Shown here: piece by piece, positions 26,417 to 36,514 of the stretch | How the letters are laid out: each line of letters opens with the position of its first letter | Numbering within the stretch: position 1 is the first letter of the stretch | NCBI GenBank assembly: GCA_001604585.1 | Contig: LVBW01000024.1 | Location: 1-64,000 of the forward strand | Direction of reading: 5' to 3' | DNA: 64,000 bases | Source: Puniceicoccales bacterium Verruco_02 | GTDB lineage: Bacteria; Verrucomicrobiota; Verrucomicrobiia; Opitutales; Oceanipulchritudinaceae | Notes under the pieces: model-generated | What the model was told of the DNA's origin: nothing | What the model saw: the letters and a program-made list of their open reading frames with translations, nothing else | The model's database searches: none | Position numbers and translations under genes: made by a program

Positions 26417-26875
26417 CTATCGCGCTATGTCGTTCTGGCACAGCACCCTGAAGCCGTGCGCAAAGAGTACCTGCGAGGCTAGGTCCATGTCGTCCACGCT
26501 CATTACAAGGCCACACTTGCCCCGCGGACGCATCAGGAAGGGATACATGTAGAAGATGTTAAGCTCCGCCTCGGTCATGGCCGCGCAGAGGTGCGAGATT
26601 TGCAACTCGCTGTCGATCTCCACGGCGAACACGCGGTGCTCGCAGAAGGGGAAGCCGCAGTCTTCGAGAACGCGGCGGACCTGCTCGGGGTAGTTCACGA
26701 TTATGCGGAAAAGACCCGCCTCGTGCGTATCCACCGTGCAGATGGCCGCCACGTGCACCCCGTTGGACCCCAGAACCTGCATCAGCTCGTTGAGCTTGCC
26801 TATCTTGTTGGTCATGAACACGGAGAACTGGATAACCGGCTCGAATCGCTGTGAGGGGGCTATGTCCATGTTCAC
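26417..26875 (-). CDS. Tandem ACT domain protein
   Basis: Small cytoplasmic protein (152 aa) made of two ACT modules: residues 14-78 (FSVFMTNKIGKLNELMQVLG, then AGLFRIIVNYPEQVRRVL) and 80-145 (FAVEIDSELQISHLCAAMTE, ELNIFYMYPF). ACT modules bind amino acids and regulate metabolic enzymes. There is no catalytic domain. It stands alone between the Mpv17-like gene (convergent) and gcvH (62 bp upstream, same strand). Proximity to gcvH allows a role in amino acid sensing, but this is weak. Confidence 0.82.
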   Translation of the reverse strand: MNMDIAPSQRFEPVIQFSVFMTNKIGKLNELMQVLGSNGVHVAAICTVDTHEAGLFRIIVNYPEQVRRVLEDCGFPFCEHRVFAVEIDSELQISHLCAAMTEAELNIFYMYPFLMRPRGKCGLVMSVDDMDLASQVLFAHGFRVLCQNDIAR

Positions 26876-26937
26876 GAAAAGTTAAGCGTTCATACTGCCC
26901 TGCTGGATGCCGCCGGGAAGTTGGCAGCCATTGGGGC

Positions 26938-27318
26938 CTACACAATGGCCGAATATGCCTCGCCGCCGAGGAGGGAAGCGACCTGTTCGGGCGCGGAAAG
27001 GCGCACCTTCACAAGCCAGCCCTGCCCATAAGGATCGCTGTTGACCAGATCCGGGCTGTCGGCAAGGGCCTCGTTGACGGCAACAACCTCGCCGGACACA
27101 GGCATGTATACGTCGCTGGCCGCCTTGACCGACTCCACTACGCCGAGCGAGTCCCCCGCGGCAAGGCTTGCGCCTACCTGGGGCAGCTCGACAAATGTGA
27201 CATCGCCCAGCGAATTCTGCGCGTAGTCGGTGATACCGATGGTGGCGGTGCCTTCATCGCTAGCGCGCAGCCATTCGTGATCCTTGGTGTACTTCAGCTC
27301 GGAAGGTACCTGACTCAT
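26938..27318 (-). CDS. gcvH: Glycine cleavage system H protein
   Basis: Lipoyl carrier protein (126 aa). The start at 27318 ([16 protein letters not shown]) begins exactly where the family does. The lipoylated Lys lies in [12 protein letters not shown], and the [11 protein letters not shown] strand and C-terminal GWLVKVRLS are conserved. gcvT and gcvP are not in the window. The gene therefore works with enzymes encoded elsewhere, or serves in lipoate relay as known for stand-alone H proteins. Confidence 0.93.
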   Translation of the reverse strand: MSQVPSELKYTKDHEWLRASDEGTATIGITDYAQNSLGDVTFVELPQVGASLAAGDSLGVVESVKAASDVYMPVSGEVVAVNEALADSPDLVNSDPYGQGWLVKVRLSAPEQVASLLGGEAYSAIV

Positions 27319-27507
27319 ATGGGCTATCAGCAAACCCCAATTGAGCCGCGGAAGAAAGGAAAAAGTGTCCGGCGTGGAAATATGAATTAAGGAAGCTGTA
27401 CAGTGAACGCGCGAAGGCGGCACGGCGGAGCCTAGCTAGAGAATCAGCTACTGGCAAGCTGGCGAACCAAGCGATGACAAGCACGCCGAATCCCATGGAA
27501 AAAATAA

Positions 27508-27592
27508 TGGTGCCCGGAACAGGGGTCGAACCTGCACTCCTTGCGGAACTGGATCCTAAGTCCAGCGCGTCTGCCAATTCCGCCATCCGGGC
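27508..27592 (-). tRNA. tRNA-Leu (anticodon TAG)
   Basis: Minus-strand class II tRNA of 85 nt including encoded CCA. The acceptor stem GCCCGGA pairs with TCCGGGC. The anticodon arm CTGGA-CTTAGGA-TCCAG gives TAG, reading CTA leucine codons. A long variable arm (TTCCGCAAGGAGT) and the T loop GGTTCGACCCC confirm the Leu class. It lies 189 bp upstream of gcvH. Confidence 0.96.
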
Positions 27593-27881
27593 AGATGTTG
27601 AATATCCGCCGCCACTTGCCAAGCAAGGCGGCTCTACCAAGCATCGGGCACCTACTATGCGATGGCTTGGCGCGGCGGCAAGCAAATCAATCGACCATTG
27701 CATGAGCCGGGCAAATATACCTCGCCTTTTCCACATACCTGCGCCCCCTGCTCATTCGGGAGAATACTGCCGCTTTGCGGTTGCGAAAGTCCCCTCTTGC
27801 TGTATGCTCCTGCCCTTTGTCCGGTGCCCTTCAACTGCGGACCGGACCCATTAGAGCGTACTAATCAAGACAGGCAACGAC

Positions 27882-29432
27882 GTGGCACTCACTCCTTTCA
27901 ACGGCAGGATCATCGCCGACTGCGGCATCAGCTTCGGAGACGAAGGCAAGGGCCGCCTCATACCCGAAATCATCGCCGAGCTGAAGGAATGCACCGGCGT
28001 TGGCTGCCCCGTGGAGATGGTGCTGAAGGTTAACGGCGGGGCAAATTCCGGCCACACCTGCGGCGGGCTGAAGCTGAACCTTTTCCCGGCCGGTGTTGTA
28101 AGCGAAGAGGTGCCCTGCCTTGGCATTGGCGCAGGCGTTGTGGCGGACCCGCGCAAGTTCATCTGGGAGGCCGCGTATATCGAGGCCAACGGCTTCAGCG
28201 TCATGCCCCGCCTGCTCATCGACGAAAAGACGATGCTCTCGGACGTTTCGCACCGTATGCTGGATCTAGCCTGGGAGCATTACAGGGTAAACGTCATGGG
28301 CGAGGTGTCTCGCGGCAGCACGGGCAGAGGCATATCGCCAGCCTATTGCGACGAGACGGCCCATCTTCAGATTTTCTACTACGAGCTGCTTGGCGAGAGG
28401 GCCGTCTTTGCACGGCGCATGAAGTCCCGCCTCGAAAGAGCCGCCGCCACCATTCGCTGCGTCTGCGAGGTGGACGAAGAGAAGTGGAACAGCTTCTTCG
28501 ATGTCCTTACAGCCGCAGAGCTTCGTGCCAACGCCGGGCTAGTGGAGTCGGGCCGCTTCCCGCGCGAGGAGTTCGACTTTGGCCGCTTCCGCGGGGCGGA
28601 GCCTTTCAGCTTCGACGTGGAGGCAGTGGTAGAGGCTTACTGGAGCGCCGGGCAACAGCTGCGCGCCAACATTGGCGACCTGCGCGAGCGGGTCCTCTCC
28701 GTCTTGGACAGGGGCCGCTTCATAGTTGCGGAATTCGGCCAGAGCTTCTGGCTGGACAAGCGCTTCGGCTTCACGCGCAGCCTTACTGCGTCGCACACCT
28801 GCGCGCAGGAGTTTTTCAACAGCGCCTGTGTGCCGCTCTGCCCCCTGCACGTGGTGGGCGTTGCCAAGGCCTACGACACCAAGGTGGGTAACCACGCCTT
28901 CATAACCCAGATGGCCGACGAGCACCCGCTAACGCGCAAGCTCAAGGAGCTGGAATACGGCACCTCCACTGGCCGCCAGCGCATGGTGGGCTGGTACGAC
29001 GCGGTGGAAAAGGGCGACGCACTGCGCTACGCCGGTTACGACGACATGATGATAAACAAGCTCGACGCGCTGAGCTATTCCGGCGACTGGAACGGAGGCG
29101 AGCTACTAATCTGCACCCACTATATCGACACCGACGGCAAGCCCGTGTACCACGTCCCGCGCAACGGGGCTGTGCAGGAACGCCTGCGCCCTAGCTACAT
29201 CCAACTTCCCGGCTGGAGCGAGGACATCAGCGGGGTGCGCAGCTTTGCAGAGCTGCCCGCCAATGCCCGCCGCTACATCGCGGCCATGGTCAAGACGACC
29301 CTCGAAGCCGCATACCGCGGCCGCCAGCTTCCCGGCTGCCTGCCCAACCTGCGCTACGTGGGCGTTGGCCCCCTGCCAAGCCAGATTATCCGCGACATAC
29401 CCGAGACGCCAGAGCTACTGAAGCTGGCCTAG
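27882..29432 (+). CDS. Divergent adenylosuccinate synthetase-like protein
   Basis: PurA-family GTP-dependent ligase of 516 aa, about 85 longer than typical enzymes, starting at GTG. Family signatures are all recognisable but altered. The catalytic loop is ISFGDEGKGRL (usually GQWGDEGKGKI), then NGGANSGHT, SRGSTGRGISPAY, EFGQSFWLDKRFGF, GVAKAYDTKVGNHAF, EYGTSTGRQR and INKLDALS. Catalytic Asp and His of the loop are kept, so activity is likely. Extra length lies mainly in residues 170-235 and near the C-terminus. The usual reaction is IMP + Asp to adenylosuccinate, but a related ligase activity is possible. It is monocistronic. Confidence 0.75.
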   Translation: MALTPFNGRIIADCGISFGDEGKGRLIPEIIAELKECTGVGCPVEMVLKVNGGANSGHTCGGLKLNLFPAGVVSEEVPCLGIGAGVVADPRKFIWEAAYIEANGFSVMPRLLIDEKTMLSDVSHRMLDLAWEHYRVNVMGEVSRGSTGRGISPAYCDETAHLQIFYYELLGERAVFARRMKSRLERAAATIRCVCEVDEEKWNSFFDVLTAAELRANAGLVESGRFPREEFDFGRFRGAEPFSFDVEAVVEAYWSAGQQLRANIGDLRERVLSVLDRGRFIVAEFGQSFWLDKRFGFTRSLTASHTCAQEFFNSACVPLCPLHVVGVAKAYDTKVGNHAFITQMADEHPLTRKLKELEYGTSTGRQRMVGWYDAVEKGDALRYAGYDDMMINKLDALSYSGDWNGGELLICTHYIDTDGKPVYHVPRNGAVQERLRPSYIQLPGWSEDISGVRSFAELPANARRYIAAMVKTTLEAAYRGRQLPGCLPNLRYVGVGPLPSQIIRDIPETPELLKLA

Positions 29433-29843
29433 GCTTTCGCCGCTCAGTCCGCATGGCATACCCCTGTGGACAAGACGTGACGTCGCTGTTCTGTCAAATT
29501 GTCATCATTCTGTAAAAAGTGACTGACAAGCTGCGCCCAAGACACTTAACAGTGTAATTGCAGAATGCCGACCAGAGATTCCGCCTTGTTGCCGCTTGCG
29601 CAATACGAGGCTGACGATCTTGCCATGCTCTGCCAATATGTCACAGGTCCGGCGCAGCCCCTCCCGCTCCGGCCTTTCCGCAGTCCTGCTCCTTTCCCAA
29701 GCTCTTGCGACACATGCACTCTTGGTAAAGAAGCGCCCTTCAGTGCCTGTTCGCCGTTCCGATTCAAGAATGATTGAAATGCCGCCCTGCCTATTCAGCA
29801 CAATACCGGTGCTAGCAGGAATGCCACACATACTCATTCCCTG
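29433..29843. other. 411-bp gap between purA-like and kinase genes
   Basis: Non-coding stretch before the hybrid kinase gene. The frames that cross it show no protein-like features. An inverted TGTCA (29492-29496) / TGACA (29524-29528) pair lies in an AT-rich patch and may mark regulation of the kinase, but I do not assign it. Confidence 0.45.
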
Positions 29844-31673
29844 ATGTCTTTCATTTTTCATGGTCTTTCCGGCGAGGGCGGAACCTCTCGCGCCAGCAGC
29901 CAGCTCGCCAGCGAGCTGGCCGGAGAGTACTTCTCCCAACAAAGGACCAGCGTATTTTCCGGGATGATGAGCGTGCTTGCGATGGGACTGCTCAGCGCGG
30001 GCTACGGGCACGGCTATGGTCTTGCAGCCTGCGCCGGACTGCTCACCGCTCTATACACGTGCAGGCTGTATGTTAACAGACTGGCACTGCGCAAGGGGCA
30101 AAGTCGCTCTTTGCTCACCCTTACCCACGCCTTGTATCTATTCAGCAGCCTTGTCTGGGCAGTGTCCGCGAATAAATTCCTGCTTCTGCCCGACGGGCCG
30201 ATAAACCTGCCCTTCCTCATGCTGGTACTGGGCGTGATGACTCTTGGCCCCTCGATAATCTGTGCAAAGCCTCTGACAGGCCTCTTCCACATGTTGATAA
30301 TCGGCGTGGGAATAAATGCCGGGTTATCGCCGGACGAGCAGGACTATTCCACGCAGGGCATTTTGATGCTTACACTGCTCACGTCCCTGTCGGCCGGACT
30401 CTGTTACCATCATTACCGTGGGCTGAAAAAGAACATACTCCTATCGCTGGAAAAGGATTCACTCTTCGCCCGCCTAGTCGAAGCCAAGGAAAGGGCCGAG
30501 AGCACGGCCAACGCCAAAACGGCCTTTCTCGCCACGATGAGTCACGAGATACGCACCCCTGTCAACGGCCTAATGGGGATGCTGGAGATACTGCGCGAGA
30601 CAGAGCTTAGCGGCAGCCAGCGCAATTACCTAAACACCGCATCGCGCAGCGCCGAAAGCCTGCTCCAGCTTCTCAACGACATACTCGACTTTTCCAAGAT
30701 CGAGGTTGGAAGGCTGGAACTGGAGAAAGTGCCCTTCGACTGGATAGCAATGGTGGGCGAGATAGCCTTGATGAACAGGGTGCTGGCCGCAGACAAGGGC
30801 ATAGGCTTCCATCTGGACATCCCCCCGGAGGGCACCTCGATAGTGCTTGGCGACCCAATGCGCCTACGCCAGATAATGAACAACCTGCTATCCAACGCGC
30901 TAAAGTTCACCCACGAGGGCAGCGTCACGCTACGCGCCGCCATTCAAAGCGAGAGCGCGGGCAAGATAATGCTCTCCATAAGCGTGAAGGATACAGGCAT
31001 AGGCATAGAGCAGGAGGCGCAGGAAAGACTCTTTCAGCACTATCAGCAGGCAAGCGCGGCGACGACGCGCAACTACGGAGGCACGGGCCTTGGCTTGGCC
31101 ATTTCCCAGCAGCTTGCCCACCTGATGGGCGGGAATATCCGATGTAACAGCGAGCCTGGCAAGGGCAGCGAGTTCATCCTAAGCGTTCCCTTTCAGAAGG
31201 CATCGGCAGATGCAATGGCAGGGCTTGCGAACAGTCGCGGAGCACGACAGGACCGCTTCCGCGCAAAGATTCTAGTCGTGGAGGACGACCCGGTAAGCCA
31301 AAGGGTGGCGGTGTTGATGCTCAAGAGCTTCGGCATCATCCCAACCGTGGTCAACACGGGCAAGGCAGCAATGGAAGTGGAGGCGGGCGAGAGCTTCGAC
31401 CTCATATTCATGGACGCGCGCCTGCCGGACATGAACGGCTTTGAGGCCGCGCGCATGATAAGCGCACGCCGCAAAAAACGTCCAAGCCCGGAAGACGGAG
31501 TCCAAAGGCCGGCCATAGTGGCCATGACCGGAGCCGACACACCCGAAGATCGCCGCGTGGCCGCAGAATGCGGAGTTGTGGACTTTCTCTCCAAGCCCGT
31601 GCGCAAGCGCGACATGCGCCTTTGCCTGGAAAAATGGGCAGGCTCTGGCAGGGCGCTTTCCCCAGATGCCTGA
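29844..31673 (+). CDS. Hybrid sensor histidine kinase/response regulator
   Basis: Membrane hybrid kinase of 609 aa. Five or six hydrophobic helices (about 38-190) form the sensor. A short coiled-coil leads to the HisKA dimerisation helix with phospho-His234 in TMSHEIRTPVNG. The HATPase domain (about 335-450) has NNLLSNALKF, DTGIGI and GGTGLGLAI. A C-terminal receiver (475-600) has the acidic pair EDD (480-482), phospho-Asp524 in FMDARLPDMNG and the Lys of SKPVRKRD. No HPt domain or separate regulator is adjacent, so its output is unknown. Confidence 0.93.
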   Translation: MSFIFHGLSGEGGTSRASSQLASELAGEYFSQQRTSVFSGMMSVLAMGLLSAGYGHGYGLAACAGLLTALYTCRLYVNRLALRKGQSRSLLTLTHALYLFSSLVWAVSANKFLLLPDGPINLPFLMLVLGVMTLGPSIICAKPLTGLFHMLIIGVGINAGLSPDEQDYSTQGILMLTLLTSLSAGLCYHHYRGLKKNILLSLEKDSLFARLVEAKERAESTANAKTAFLATMSHEIRTPVNGLMGMLEILRETELSGSQRNYLNTASRSAESLLQLLNDILDFSKIEVGRLELEKVPFDWIAMVGEIALMNRVLAADKGIGFHLDIPPEGTSIVLGDPMRLRQIMNNLLSNALKFTHEGSVTLRAAIQSESAGKIMLSISVKDTGIGIEQEAQERLFQHYQQASAATTRNYGGTGLGLAISQQLAHLMGGNIRCNSEPGKGSEFILSVPFQKASADAMAGLANSRGARQDRFRAKILVVEDDPVSQRVAVLMLKSFGIIPTVVNTGKAAMEVEAGESFDLIFMDARLPDMNGFEAARMISARRKKRPSPEDGVQRPAIVAMTGADTPEDRRVAAECGVVDFLSKPVRKRDMRLCLEKWAGSGRALSPDA

Positions 31674-31761
31674 GGCATAAGCTGCTGCAAGGGCGCCAGG
31701 CTTCATTACGGGTTTGAAAAGCGTTGGCATTCTGTCATTTTCGCAGCAATTCCACAGCCTG

Positions 31762-33543
31762 ATGCCCCTGCCAAAGAGCAAAATCCTCGTCCTTGCCCTC
31801 TGTGCCGTAGCGGCACCGCTCATCGCGTGGCTTCCCACATACGAAGGGGCGCTTCGCATGGCCAGCGCGGGCAACTACTGGCTGGCCGCAGCCAGCTTTG
31901 CAGCTTTTGCCTTCTTTGCGTGGAGGGAGCTTCGGAGTGCAGGCATTTCGGCTCTGCGCGCACACTTGCTGGCGAGGCGCACGGGCATACTCCTATCCGC
32001 AGCCTGCGCCCTGTTCCTAATCGCGCACGAGCCTATGCGCCCCAAGGTGCTCTACGACGAGGACGCCATATGCGGCGTTGCGCGGCAGATGCACTACGAT
32101 CGGGTTGCAGCCTTCCCCGTCCGCGCCCACATGCTGGAGGGCAGGTTGGAAGTGCTCAACAGCACCGTGGACAAGCGCCCCGTGGGCTTTCCCTTTCTGC
32201 TGAGTATTGTCCACGACCTCACGGGCTACCGCACGGAGAATGTTTACGCGCTAAACGCACTTCTCACATTTGCCCTGCTGCTTCTTCTATACAACTGGGC
32301 TTGCAAGGCAGGCGGGCCGCGCGCAGCCCTCTGCTCCGTGCTGCTCTTGACAGGGCTGCCACTGCTGGCGCAGAACGCCACGGCGGCAGGCTTCGAGGTT
32401 ATGAACCTGTGCATGATTGCCGCCCTCGCGCTGACGGCCCGCCGCTATCTGGAAAGCGAGGGGGCAAAGGGGCTCGACCTAATGATAGCAACAGGGCTTA
32501 TCCTCGCCATCACGCGCTACGAATCGGCCCTGTACCTGCTTGTCCTCGCAGCCGTGGCACTTGTCAAGTGGGGGCGCGAGCGGCGGATTACGATGACCTG
32601 GTTCAGTGCGCTAAGTCCCCTCTTTGTCCTTCCAGCGTTCCTTTCCAACCGTGTGTTCATGGGCAATGACGGCTTCTTTCAGGCCGGTGGCGAGGCTTTC
32701 ATTTCCCCCGCCTACCTTGTAGAGAACCTGCCAAGAGCCGTGTATTTCCTCTTTTCCTCCCCCTTCGGCTGGCAGAGCAACAGCCTGCTCCTAAGCTGCC
32801 TTGGGCTGGCCGCGCTCCTGCTCTTTGCGGTGTCCCTGCCCTCGCTCTTTCGCATGGGAAGGGCGGACTCTTCCACGCTGGCCCTCTTGCCTGTCCTCTC
32901 TGTGGCGCTGGTCAACACTCTGCTCGGCCTCATGGAGAACTGGGGCCAGTGGGACGATCCAATGGCGGCCCGCTTCAGTCTGCCCTTTCATCTGGCCCTC
33001 GTCCTTACCGCAGCAAAGGCGATGGCGCTGTTCAAGGCCGCGCGTCCTCCCCTTGCCCTGCCCATAGCTGCCGGAGCATGGACTCTTTTGTTCGCCGCTC
33101 CGCAAATGGCGCGGCACCGCATGAGCGACCTTATCCCCGTGAGTCTGGACGCCGCCTTTTTCCGCGACTTTGCCGCCGCCAATGCCGGGCCGCGCGTCCT
33201 GTTCGTGGACGAGTCCGCCGTGGGGCTGATTCTGGACGGGCACGCGGCCGTGTCCTTTCTGTCCGTGGACATGGCACCGTGGAAGCTGGAGGCCGCGCTA
33301 CAGGCGGGCATCTACGAGCGCATTTACGTATGCGAACGCTTCCGCCACGACGAGGCACTGAACGCATGGGTGCCCTATGGCGAACAAGCGGCGCATCCGG
33401 CCCTGAAGTTACGCAAAGTCGCAGAGTTCCGCAGCCGCAGCAACACCCTTGCCCACATCAGCCTCTTGGAAGGCGTGGACCAAGCCCCGCCAGCAGAGAT
33501 GCCCCATGCGCCGGGCAAGGCCGCATACGGGCTACTTCCTTAG
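31762..33543 (+). CDS. GT39-like polytopic glycosyltransferase
   Basis: Integral membrane protein of 593 aa with about a dozen hydrophobic helices, resembling the ArnT/PMT (GT39) glycosyltransferase class that uses lipid-linked sugars. The start at 31762 (MPLPKSKILVLALC) is preferred. The acidic pair of the first large periplasmic loop, LYDEDAICGVARQM, corresponds to the catalytic D/E motif of the family, and KRPVGFPFLLSI follows as usual. Substrate is unknown. It lies 88 bp after the kinase gene and 19 bp before coaX on the same strand. Confidence 0.75.
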   Translation: MPLPKSKILVLALCAVAAPLIAWLPTYEGALRMASAGNYWLAAASFAAFAFFAWRELRSAGISALRAHLLARRTGILLSAACALFLIAHEPMRPKVLYDEDAICGVARQMHYDRVAAFPVRAHMLEGRLEVLNSTVDKRPVGFPFLLSIVHDLTGYRTENVYALNALLTFALLLLLYNWACKAGGPRAALCSVLLLTGLPLLAQNATAAGFEVMNLCMIAALALTARRYLESEGAKGLDLMIATGLILAITRYESALYLLVLAAVALVKWGRERRITMTWFSALSPLFVLPAFLSNRVFMGNDGFFQAGGEAFISPAYLVENLPRAVYFLFSSPFGWQSNSLLLSCLGLAALLLFAVSLPSLFRMGRADSSTLALLPVLSVALVNTLLGLMENWGQWDDPMAARFSLPFHLALVLTAAKAMALFKAARPPLALPIAAGAWTLLFAAPQMARHRMSDLIPVSLDAAFFRDFAAANAGPRVLFVDESAVGLILDGHAAVSFLSVDMAPWKLEAALQAGIYERIYVCERFRHDEALNAWVPYGEQAAHPALKLRKVAEFRSRSNTLAHISLLEGVDQAPPAEMPHAPGKAAYGLLP

Positions 33544-33562
33544 CTACATATCCCCCACCCTC

Positions 33563-34333
33563 ATGGCCGTATTCTGCATAGACATTGGCAACACCTCCGC
33601 ACACATGGGCCTTGTGGACCAAGGCAAGTTACGTTTAAGGCGGGACATACCCACCGCGCTACTCTGCGAGGCCGATCCGATGGTGGCGGAGCAAATATCC
33701 GATTCCCTGAAAGAGGCCGAAGGGCTTGCCTTCGCATCGGTCGTGCCAAAGGCAGCGGAGGGCCTGCAACGCATCATGCGCAACAGCTTCCCCGCGCTGC
33801 CGCTCTACCACCTGCGAAGCGACACTGCCGCATTCATAGGCTTCGACTACCCCAAACCTTCCGAAGTGGGACAGGACCGCATCGCCAACGTCATAGCGGC
33901 GCGGGAACTCTGCGGCGCCCCGGCTGTTGTGATAGACATGGGGACTGCCACGACCTTTGACGTACTTACAAGCAAGGGTTACGCAGGGGGCATAATAGCG
34001 CCCGGCCTCTCGCTAATGACCGAATACCTGCACGAAAAGACGGCCCTCCTGCCAAGACTGGACAGACTGGAGCTAGGCTCGGCAAGTGCCATAGGAAAGA
34101 GCACCGAGGAAGCCATGAAGATTGGCGCGCACGTAGGCTTTCGCGGCATGATACGCGAGATGCTCCGCTGTGTGCTCTTGGACCTGGAAGCCCTTGGCGA
34201 AGGCCGGGCCAGCGTGCTTACCACCGGGGGCAACGCCATAGTGTTGCCCGAAGGCTGGTGGCCGGATGCAAAGCACATGCCCGATCTGGCCCTTCTGGGG
34301 CTGGACTACGCCTTCCGCCGCTGCATTGCTTGA
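33563..34333 (+). CDS. coaX: Type III pantothenate kinase
   Basis: Phosphorylates pantothenate, the first step of coenzyme A synthesis (256 aa). The start at 33563 gives MAVFCIDIGNTSAHMG, the beginning of the acetate-kinase-fold P-loop (DIGNTS). Other signatures are GFDYPKPSEVGQDRIANVIA, VIDMGTATTFDV and GGIIAPGLSLM. The length matches the family; the frame upstream overlaps the previous gene. Pantothenate synthetase (panC) is encoded 4.6 kb away in the same window, so both ends of this step are present. Confidence 0.94.
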   Translation: MAVFCIDIGNTSAHMGLVDQGKLRLRRDIPTALLCEADPMVAEQISDSLKEAEGLAFASVVPKAAEGLQRIMRNSFPALPLYHLRSDTAAFIGFDYPKPSEVGQDRIANVIAARELCGAPAVVIDMGTATTFDVLTSKGYAGGIIAPGLSLMTEYLHEKTALLPRLDRLELGSASAIGKSTEEAMKIGAHVGFRGMIREMLRCVLLDLEALGEGRASVLTTGGNAIVLPEGWWPDAKHMPDLALLGLDYAFRRCIA

Positions 34334-34507
34334 GGCTGCACAAGAGGCGGTTTACACATTTATCGCAATATACAGGGGCAAAGACCCTGTTTGCGCATTT
34401 TCGCAAATGTAAACTGCTCATGTGCCTGTGGTAACTTTGTCACTGTATGCTTGCTTACTCAGGTCATGCCCTCTGATGCAGAGGCAGCGCCTAAACAAGG
34501 AGTAACA

Positions 34508-36445
34508 ATGGCAAAGCTCTCTCTGAAGCTGCGTATGCAGCTACTCATCGTGCCCGTGGTCGCAGCCGCACTGACCCTATGCGTGGGGCTAGTCGTGGAA
34601 GGTGCCCGCGAACATGCCTCGCAGTCCGCCGATGCTCTGGCAAAGGAAATGGCCGCCCGGTACAGCAACAAGGTGTCGGCAGACCTGAACGTGCTGATGA
34701 CAGAGGCGCGCGGGCTGTCCTTAAGCGCCAGCGTTCAAGGTGAATACGTAGAGCTGGCCCGTTTTGAAGAGCTGGCCCGCGGCCTCCTTGAACGCCAGCC
34801 GCTTGCCAGCAGCGTGTGGCTACTCCTACAAAAGCCCGATGGCGACCATATGGAGTTGCGCCTTGGGCGACAGGCGGGCGGCAGCTTTTCCTTCAGCCTT
34901 CCAAAGGGCGTGGAACAGCCCTCGAACGACGCCTTTGTAAGCGGAGTATCCGCGACCGGAAGGGAAGCCATAAGCGAGCCTCGGCGCGCGGGCGAAGGCA
35001 AGGAGGCCATACTGTATGCCCGTCTTGCCGTGCCACTGGACGGGATGAAAGGGGCTGCCGGGGTGGACCTTTCGCTCAACAGCTACGTTGAACTTGTAAG
35101 CGGCGTCACCCTGCTTCGCACGGGCTACATGAGCCTCGTATCCAACGCCTGCAACTATGCTGCGCACCCAAAGAGCGAACGCGTGGCCGCAAGCGTCCTC
35201 AAGACCGACCCTTGGGCCGAGCCTTTCCTGAAAGACATACGCGCCGGGACAGCATTTTTCACCAAGAGCATGTCCAAGACCACGGGTTTATTCTCGCGCC
35301 GAATCTGCACCCCCATCCCGATAGGCTCCACAGGCACCTCTTGGGCCGTGTGGGTCACTCTGCCCGAAGAACAGGTGCTGGCAGATCTAAACCGCCTCAC
35401 CCGCAACAGCGTCATCGCGGGCGTTCTCTGCATCCTGCTCCTGGGCGGCATTATCGACATGATTTCGCGCGGCCTTGTTGCTCCGCTGCGCCGCATAAGC
35501 GGGGGGCTCGAAGAGAGCGCGGACATCGTAGGGACCGCGTCCAGCTTGGTCAAGGAGGGCAGCGGCCACGTAGCCAGCCGCGCCAGCGAGCAGGCAACGG
35601 GCATGGAGCAAGCAAGCGCGTCGATAGAACAGCTATACGGAATCACGGCCCGCAACGCAGAAAACGCTGGCAAGGCAGATGAATTGATGAGCAGCACCTT
35701 GCAGGTGGTGAAGGATGCCAACGCAAACATGGAGGAGCTTGTCCGTGCAATGCGCGAGATAAGCGACTCCAGCCGCCAGACAAGCAAGATTATCTCCAGC
35801 ATCGACGAGATTGCCTTCCAAACGAACATCTTGGCCCTGAACGCTGCGGTGGAGGCCGCGAGGGCAGGTGTCGCCGGAGCGGGTTTTGCCGTGGTGGCCG
35901 ACGAGGTGCGCAACCTTGCCCGCCGCGCGGCAGAGGCCTCGCGCAGCACGGAGACTCTCATTGCCGGATCGCTTTCGAGCGTGAGCCGCGGCGAAGCGCT
36001 AGTAGCCAAAGCAGCCAACAGTTTTGGCGAGATAGCAAAGGCCACCGGATATACCGGAACCCTCGTTGGCGAGATTCGACGCGCCTCCCACGAGGGCGAC
36101 ATGGGCCTTTCAGAACTCAAGGAAGCTGTGCATCAGATAGATGCCCGCACTCAGGAAAGCGTGAGCGATGCGCACGATTCTGCCGAGGCGGCGGCCAAGA
36201 TGCACGAGAGGGCTGGCGAGTTGAAGCTGTTCGTTTACGAGCTGCAAAACATCCTGCACGGGCAGCGCAGGGCCGCACGCATGAGGGAGGCTGCGGCAAT
36301 GCAGGTTCAGGACGAAATGCCCGTCCAGCATAAAGAGGAACGCCTTTCGCAGCAGGCATTGCGCCCGAACCTGTTGAGCGAGGCTGGCAGGAGGATTCTG
36401 CCAACAAACGAAGCGCCCGCCCGCTACCAGTTTCGCAAGGCATAG
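34508..36445 (+). CDS. Methyl-accepting chemotaxis protein
   Basis: Transmembrane chemoreceptor (645 aa). The start at 34508 has AAGGAG 6 nt upstream. The N-terminal helix ([19 protein letters not shown]), a periplasmic cache-like sensor (about 35-300), a second helix ([18 protein letters not shown]), a short linker and a long cytoplasmic coiled-coil follow. The highly conserved tip is [20 protein letters not shown] with [20 protein letters not shown]. There is an unstructured C-terminal tail of about 100 residues without the NWETF-type methyltransferase docking pentapeptide. Other che genes are not in the window. Confidence 0.94.
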   Translation: MAKLSLKLRMQLLIVPVVAAALTLCVGLVVEGAREHASQSADALAKEMAARYSNKVSADLNVLMTEARGLSLSASVQGEYVELARFEELARGLLERQPLASSVWLLLQKPDGDHMELRLGRQAGGSFSFSLPKGVEQPSNDAFVSGVSATGREAISEPRRAGEGKEAILYARLAVPLDGMKGAAGVDLSLNSYVELVSGVTLLRTGYMSLVSNACNYAAHPKSERVAASVLKTDPWAEPFLKDIRAGTAFFTKSMSKTTGLFSRRICTPIPIGSTGTSWAVWVTLPEEQVLADLNRLTRNSVIAGVLCILLLGGIIDMISRGLVAPLRRISGGLEESADIVGTASSLVKEGSGHVASRASEQATGMEQASASIEQLYGITARNAENAGKADELMSSTLQVVKDANANMEELVRAMREISDSSRQTSKIISSIDEIAFQTNILALNAAVEAARAGVAGAGFAVVADEVRNLARRAAEASRSTETLIAGSLSSVSRGEALVAKAANSFGEIAKATGYTGTLVGEIRRASHEGDMGLSELKEAVHQIDARTQESVSDAHDSAEAAAKMHERAGELKLFVYELQNILHGQRRAARMREAAAMQVQDEMPVQHKEERLSQQALRPNLLSEAGRRILPTNEAPARYQFRKA

Positions 36446-36514
36446 CAAGGCGCAGGGTGCGGAATTAGCGCTCTGGAGGCAGCCACCAACCGGGGATGCA
36501 CATAGAACGCCACC

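Noticed and set aside
29490-29528. A Pho-box-like arrangement of GTCA repeats before the hybrid kinase
   Set aside because: Spacing of the repeats does not follow the 11-bp period of PhoB boxes and no phosphate gene is adjacent.
29505-30011. A 168-aa minus-strand open frame overlapping the start of the kinase gene
   Set aside because: No protein features; it overlaps a well-supported gene on the other strand.
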